Shown one piece after another: positions 61,501 to 64,000 of a DNA stretch of 64,000 nt. The position numbers and the translations under genes were made by a program. Below the pieces are notes generated by a model. It made no database searches. It had not been told where the DNA came from and saw only the letters and a list, made by a program, of their open reading frames with translations. This stretch comes from Clostridiaceae bacterium (GTDB lineage: Bacteria > Bacillota > Clostridia > Oscillospirales > Acutalibacteraceae). Each line of letters begins with the position of its first letter. Positions within the stretch are counted from its first letter, which is position 1. Where the stretch lies: assembly GCA_904501755.1 (NCBI GenBank), contig CAJGBV010000009.1, positions 1-64,000 of the forward strand, in the 5' to 3' direction.

Positions 61501-62041
61501 TTTCGGTTTTTTGAGTAGGATTTTTCTTGTTTTTTTCTTCCTCATATTTAATAGAATTCTGGAAAACCTGTTCTGAAGCTTTCTTATACGCTTCCTTAAA
61601 ATCTTCATCATCAAAGGTGTCCTTTTTTTCTCTGCCGCAAACCTCTTTTGCTTTTTTAATAGCTTCGGTAGGATTGTTAAAAATGAGCAAAAACAAGGTA
61701 TTAGGTCTTAGTTCTCTGGATATTTGACTGCTGTACTGTTTTTCAGCTTCGGCAATTTTATCGGCTATATAAAGCTCGTCGTGAATAATACTGCCTCTTC
61801 CGTTTTTTACATAATCAACCATCATAGCCTTTAATTTATCATTATCACGGAAAAAATTATTAAATAACAGTTTAAGACTTAAAAGCTCTGCCCTGTTACC
61901 ATAGGTTTCATTGCTGTTAATCCTATCTATAGCCGCTATGATAAGCATTTCCGCAGTAGGATCTTTATACTTCTTCTGCTCAATATTCATTGCATCGTTG
62001 AAAATTTCGCATAGAAGCATACTCTTTTTAAGAACTCCCAT
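58505..62041 (-). CDS. Clp-AAA / receiver-like / FtsH-protease fusion
   Basis: 1178 residues, no membrane segment. Order: a helical N-terminal region with an acidic linker (1-230); a Clp-type AAA+ module with Walker A GPPGVGKT (275-282) and Walker B LLFDEIEKAH (340-349); a response-regulator-like domain (about 549-685) with Asp597 in FALIDIKCG and a Lys in RDFIKLYK; an FtsH-type AAA+ module with Walker A GPPGTGKT (786-793) and Walker B VLFVDEIE (841-848); and an M41 peptidase with HEAGH (1012-1016) and third zinc ligand Asp1089. True FtsH is membrane-bound; this one is soluble. It should unfold and degrade proteins, perhaps when triggered through the receiver or the neighbouring CARF protein. 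GAGAGG lies 9 nt before the ATG. Confidence 0.9.
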   Translation of the reverse strand: MGVLKKSMLLCEIFNDAMNIEQKKYKDPTAEMLIIAAIDRINSNETYGNRAELLSLKLLFNNFFRDNDKLKAMMVDYVKNGRGSIIHDELYIADKIAEAEKQYSSQISRELRPNTLFLLIFNNPTEAIKKAKEVCGREKKDTFDDEDFKEAYKKASEQVFQNSIKYEEEKNKKNPTQKTETNPEPIVEEDELSEELFDCAEDMFWDFEDTTSKKPTEEIAEAVANVKRIRSELLSEVYGQDNAVNVFTSGYFQHYMDIILGKNNKRPSATFLFAGPPGVGKTFLAESIAKSLGLPFMRFDMSEYSDKEANLEFCGTDKVYKNGKEGNVTGFVAKHPHCVLLFDEIEKAHLCVIHLFLQMLDAGRLRDSFTDKEVSFTNAVIILTTNAGKQLYEEAEDLSCISRKVIMNALENDVVPGTKEPLFPKAICSRFASGNVVMFNHITAHSLLSIAKRQILKNCEKIEKNTDIKVEVGEDIYTALLFSEGASADARTIRSRAETFFNNELYELLRLVDSEKSNSNIAALKKINISVDKSKADDEIRGLFSLQSNTNILMFADETIVNTYRNAVDKTNIIGVADKNSAIEAMKKNEIDFALIDIKCGADKTNETILNIEDISSPARDFFKFLREQKNELPVYIIEREDGEITQEEIVSFIRQGVRDFIKLYKNPCQVTEQISSIAQALHQQKCMNTLAKSNRVVSFETLQTVSDNGEEAYIKLFDLKCETAVKAEDTKNVLSNVSKPNVKFEQVIGAEDAKTELKYFVEYLKNPQKYIGTGLKAPRGVLLYGPPGTGKTMLAKAMACESGVTFIATEGNQFLKRYVGEGPAYVHKLFKTARQYAPAVLFVDEIETIAKERKGADITNGGGEETLTAFLTEMDGFSNDPSRPVFVLAATNFDVEPGSAKSLDGALMRRFDRTIYVDLPDKEDRIKYLKLRRESSVALDISDEIIDNIAMRSTGMSLALLDSVIELSLRSAVRQGISKVTDGVFEEAFETFNSGEVKKWDASQLQRVARHEAGHAFMCWYSGITPAYLTIVARGKHGGYMQKEVKEDKAIYTKEELLSNVRTALGGRAAELVYYGEKDGLSTGAGGDLISATKTAQNIVCNFGMDSEYGIAVYEEGSYMSDEAKVAVNRVLSEQLSETVRIISENKDKIDALVAKLMEKNRMTGAEIEAVIGKPNC

Positions 62042-62067
62042 TTTTCAGTACCTCTCTTTATAAAAAA

Positions 62068-63327
62068 TCATCGCCATAAATTCTTCATTTTTTCTTTATA
62101 TATGTCATCTGTTTTAAAATCCTGAACATTCATAATAAGCCGGATATTCATATCTCTGGCACGCTGAATCAAATATTTGCCTGATTCCTTATCCTTAGGA
62201 ATAGAGGTAGCCACAAGCACCTTTTTAGCATATTTACCGCCAAATCTATATGCAACCGTGTTAAGCTTATATAACTCATCAGCATCCACAATGCCGTTTT
62301 TACAGGAAATAAACACAGGAACAATACCGTGCATTAAAAGAATATCAATCTCATTTTCGGTATCGTAAATCCCTTCCTCTTTGTCGTTATGAAACCTGCC
62401 ATCCCAATCTATGAAAACTCCGTTTACAGCGTCATTATAAAGCTTATTGCCATTTTCATCCCTTAGGCTTTTTGCAACAAGAAAGGTTTTCATTTCCAAA
62501 GCCTGTCCTGCTTTAACAAGACATCTTCTCACCTGAGGATTTTTAAAGCTCAAAGACAGTTCTGTCACAGTTTCGTTAAAATCTGTGAGCAATCCATGTT
62601 TCCTCAGATATGCCACAATACCTCTGATAATTTTATACGAGGCATTACTCTTGTTAAGCTCTTCGCGTATTTTCGATTTTTTTGCAATGACGGTAAGCTT
62701 ATCCTCGCTTAAAGTTCCCACTTTAACAGCCGCGCTGAAAACATTAATCTGTGTGTTCCACAGCCTTACATTCCCTTTGCAAACGTTCCATATATTCTCA
62801 ATATCTTTTATAAAATCCTCGTTAAAATCCCATTCGTACGTATGTTCACTAAATACATCACCAAAGAGAACATCACCGCCGTAAAGCTGTATATTTTCCT
62901 CTACTGTCAGTTCAGGCAGAGTCTTAAAAACAGTTTTTCCGTCCTTATCACAGTCGCATATCGTATTATGAGCTATATTAAACCTATGAATCTGAATATT
63001 TTTATCCCTATTTCTTTCATAGACAATACCAAATGCCATAAGGGCAATTTCATCACCGCCGGTAATACCGAAAGCACAATCAGGGTATGTATCCACTATT
63101 TTCTGCAAAACAGAAACTGCATTTTCAAGATTATCTTTTTCAACTTCCATAGGAATAAATTCAATATCACTATATCCCCTATCAGAAAAAACGCGTTTGT
63201 ACTTTTTAATTTTGCTTTCAATAATACCTGTATCCCGTCCAATGTATATAACCCGCTGAGGCACATCAGTAAGACAGGCACAGACATTTTCTATTGCCAC
63301 ATTATTAAAAAACTCAATATATGTCAT
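62068..63327 (-). CDS. CARF / DUF1887 (Card1-like) nuclease
   Basis: 419 residues from the ATG at 63327, chosen because GGGG precedes it and the promoter lies just upstream. The N-terminal domain (about 1-150) is CARF-like, with RVIYIGRDTG and FGITGGDEIALMAFG, the ring-nucleotide-binding pattern. A winged-helix-like linker (about 190-265) follows. The C-terminal PD-(D/E)XK nuclease has Glu278, Asp328 in ENEIDILLMHG, and FISCKNG with Lys343; Ser341 stands where many relatives have Glu. Card1 relatives cut DNA/RNA when they bind cyclic oligoadenylates in type III CRISPR. No CRISPR gene is nearby. First gene of the operon; 26 nt to the AAA gene. Confidence 0.85.
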   Translation of the reverse strand: MTYIEFFNNVAIENVCACLTDVPQRVIYIGRDTGIIESKIKKYKRVFSDRGYSDIEFIPMEVEKDNLENAVSVLQKIVDTYPDCAFGITGGDEIALMAFGIVYERNRDKNIQIHRFNIAHNTICDCDKDGKTVFKTLPELTVEENIQLYGGDVLFGDVFSEHTYEWDFNEDFIKDIENIWNVCKGNVRLWNTQINVFSAAVKVGTLSEDKLTVIAKKSKIREELNKSNASYKIIRGIVAYLRKHGLLTDFNETVTELSLSFKNPQVRRCLVKAGQALEMKTFLVAKSLRDENGNKLYNDAVNGVFIDWDGRFHNDKEEGIYDTENEIDILLMHGIVPVFISCKNGIVDADELYKLNTVAYRFGGKYAKKVLVATSIPKDKESGKYLIQRARDMNIRLIMNVQDFKTDDIYKEKMKNLWR

Positions 63328-63356
63328 AATATCCCCTATTTTCATTCTTAAGTTAT

Positions 63357-63385
63357 AATATAACACAATATTTGCACTCTTACAA
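63357..63385 (-). promoter_or_regulatory. Promoter of the CARF-AAA-RyR operon
   Basis: Minus strand TTGTAA, 17 nt, TATATT, 30 nt before the CARF start codon. Transcription would begin near 63350, which rules out the longer start codons further upstream. Confidence 0.7.
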
Positions 63386-63392
63386 CAAAAAA

Positions 63393-63423
63393 ATACTCCC
63401 ATTGTTTTTTACAACAGGAGTAT
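63393..63423 (-). terminator. Terminator of lipoprotein gene
   Basis: ATACTCC (63393-63399) pairs with GGAGTAT (63417-63423), extended by inner base pairs, and the minus strand continues with seven T. It isolates the CARF operon from the upstream gene. Confidence 0.8.
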
Positions 63424-63440
63424 CTTTTGCAAAATTCAAA

Positions 63441-63920
63441 TTATTCAATAACGATAGGATCGAGAATGATTTCTACAGTACCTCTATCCTGATACTGCTG
63501 ACCCGCGCCCTTCTTAACGATAACACAGTCAAGGAGTGTTCCGCCTACAAGCTCAGAGAAAGCATCGTTTTCTCCGCCGTAACCAACATGGTTTGCACCG
63601 TAATAAATTGCCATCTTTTCGCCGTCACCATCATAAGCAGCGCCAACACTGAGACCCTTAATATCCTTAATGGACTTAATTTTTTCTTTAATTGCCTCGT
63701 TGCCTTTTTTAACACAAACAACATACTCATCAGTGCCATCAAGAACAAGAGATTCAACCTGGCTGCTTTCATCCTCAAGCCCGTCACCTGAATCGTCTAC
63801 ACCGGTAACAACGGATGGTTTGCTAGACTCGTTAGAAGAATTATCTTCTACTGCACCGCCGCAAGCAGCAAGAACAAAAATCATGCAAAAAGCAAGAAGT
63901 AATGCTAAAAGTTTTTTCAT
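63441..63920 (-). CDS. Small lipoprotein resembling one lobe of a solute-binding protein
   Basis: 159 residues from the ATG at 63920 (GAGGTG upstream). Lipoprotein signal MKKLLALLLAFCMIFVLAAC with Cys20, an Asp/Ser-rich linker (about 25-60), then about 95 residues resembling part of a family 3 solute-binding protein: EYVVCVKKGNEAIKEKIKSI, SIKDIKGLSVGAAYDGDGEK, and GGTLLDCVIV. Normal binding proteins are about 250-280 residues with two lobes, so ligand binding in the usual way is doubtful. No permease gene is adjacent. A promoter lies upstream and a terminator follows. Confidence 0.65.
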   Translation of the reverse strand: MKKLLALLLAFCMIFVLAACGGAVEDNSSNESSKPSVVTGVDDSGDGLEDESSQVESLVLDGTDEYVVCVKKGNEAIKEKIKSIKDIKGLSVGAAYDGDGEKMAIYYGANHVGYGGENDAFSELVGGTLLDCVIVKKGAGQQYQDRGTVEIILDPIVIE

Positions 63921-63951
63921 AGTTTTACACCTCATAAAATTATTTGAATTA

Positions 63952-63980
63952 ATTATAATATAAACCATCTTAAAATTCAA
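63952..63980 (-). promoter_or_regulatory. Promoter of small lipoprotein gene
   Basis: Minus strand TTGAAT, 17 nt, TATAAT, 32 nt before the start codon. Confidence 0.75.
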
Positions 63981-64000
63981 GAAAATTTTCAAATTCTTGC

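Noticed and set aside
1..64000. CRISPR array, tRNA or rRNA genes, prophage
   Set aside because: No regularly spaced repeats, no cloverleaf or rRNA-like segments, and no phage structural or integrase genes were recognised on either strand.

Overview
The window reads as a chromosomal segment of a low-to-mid GC, anaerobic, Gram-positive Clostridia bacterium, probably a gut Oscillospirales/Ruminococcaceae-type organism. The signs are Shine-Dalgarno sites before most genes, near-consensus sigma-A promoters, spoVA sporulation genes and their relics, a PerR-rubrerythrin oxidative stress pair, a glycyl-radical enzyme, an FHA-FtsW plus PBP pair, and formate-tetrahydrofolate ligase inside the purine operon. 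No tRNA, rRNA, CRISPR array or complete insertion sequence was seen.

Layout. 1-441: a run of six stem-loops, then the leader of a GNAT acetyltransferase. 442-3062: small accessory genes (GNAT, HTH/zinc-ribbon regulator, membrane protein, AbiEi-like protein). 3082-10480: a patchwork built around spoVA genes. It holds a 3'-truncated spoVAD, an intact spoVAC, and between them two exactly equal 132-nt relics of the spoVAC 3' end. Each relic sits after a terminator and before a look-alike promoter, and cargo genes lie between (polysaccharide deacetylase, glycyl-radical enzyme, AraC regulator, xylose-isomerase-like TIM barrel, YkvA). 10531-18165: SGNH hydrolase and galU, then a purine-nucleoside ABC importer with xanthine phosphoribosyltransferase. 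18265-21271: transpeptidase and FHA-FtsW/RodA. 21370-25319: Na/Pi cotransporter and a PhoR/PhoP-type two-component system sharing a Pho-box-like site. 25327-27134: acyl-ACP thioesterase, PerR with its own Per box, rubrerythrin. 27277-38345: purine operon under a ZTP riboswitch (purE-purM-purN-purO-AICAR transformylase-purD-purL-fhs), in which the usual bifunctional PurH is replaced by two separate proteins. 38348-43618: DUF6512-type membrane protein, Gfo/Idh/MocA oxidoreductase, secDF, aminotransferase. 43751-57978: a carbohydrate-related island with two giant repeat-rich surface proteins, a GH16-like lipoprotein, two tandem paralogous AraC regulators and a cytosolic glycosidase-like enzyme.

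The most unusual unit is the three-gene minus-strand operon at 58103-63385. It encodes a CARF/DUF1887 (Card1-like) nuclease, a 1178-residue protein fusing a Clp-type AAA+ module, a response-regulator-like domain and a soluble FtsH-type AAA+ zinc protease, and a stand-alone ryanodine-receptor (RyR) domain protein. It has its own promoter and terminator and no CRISPR genes beside it. I propose it as a candidate nucleotide-sensing defence or stress system. A small lipoprotein gene ends the window.
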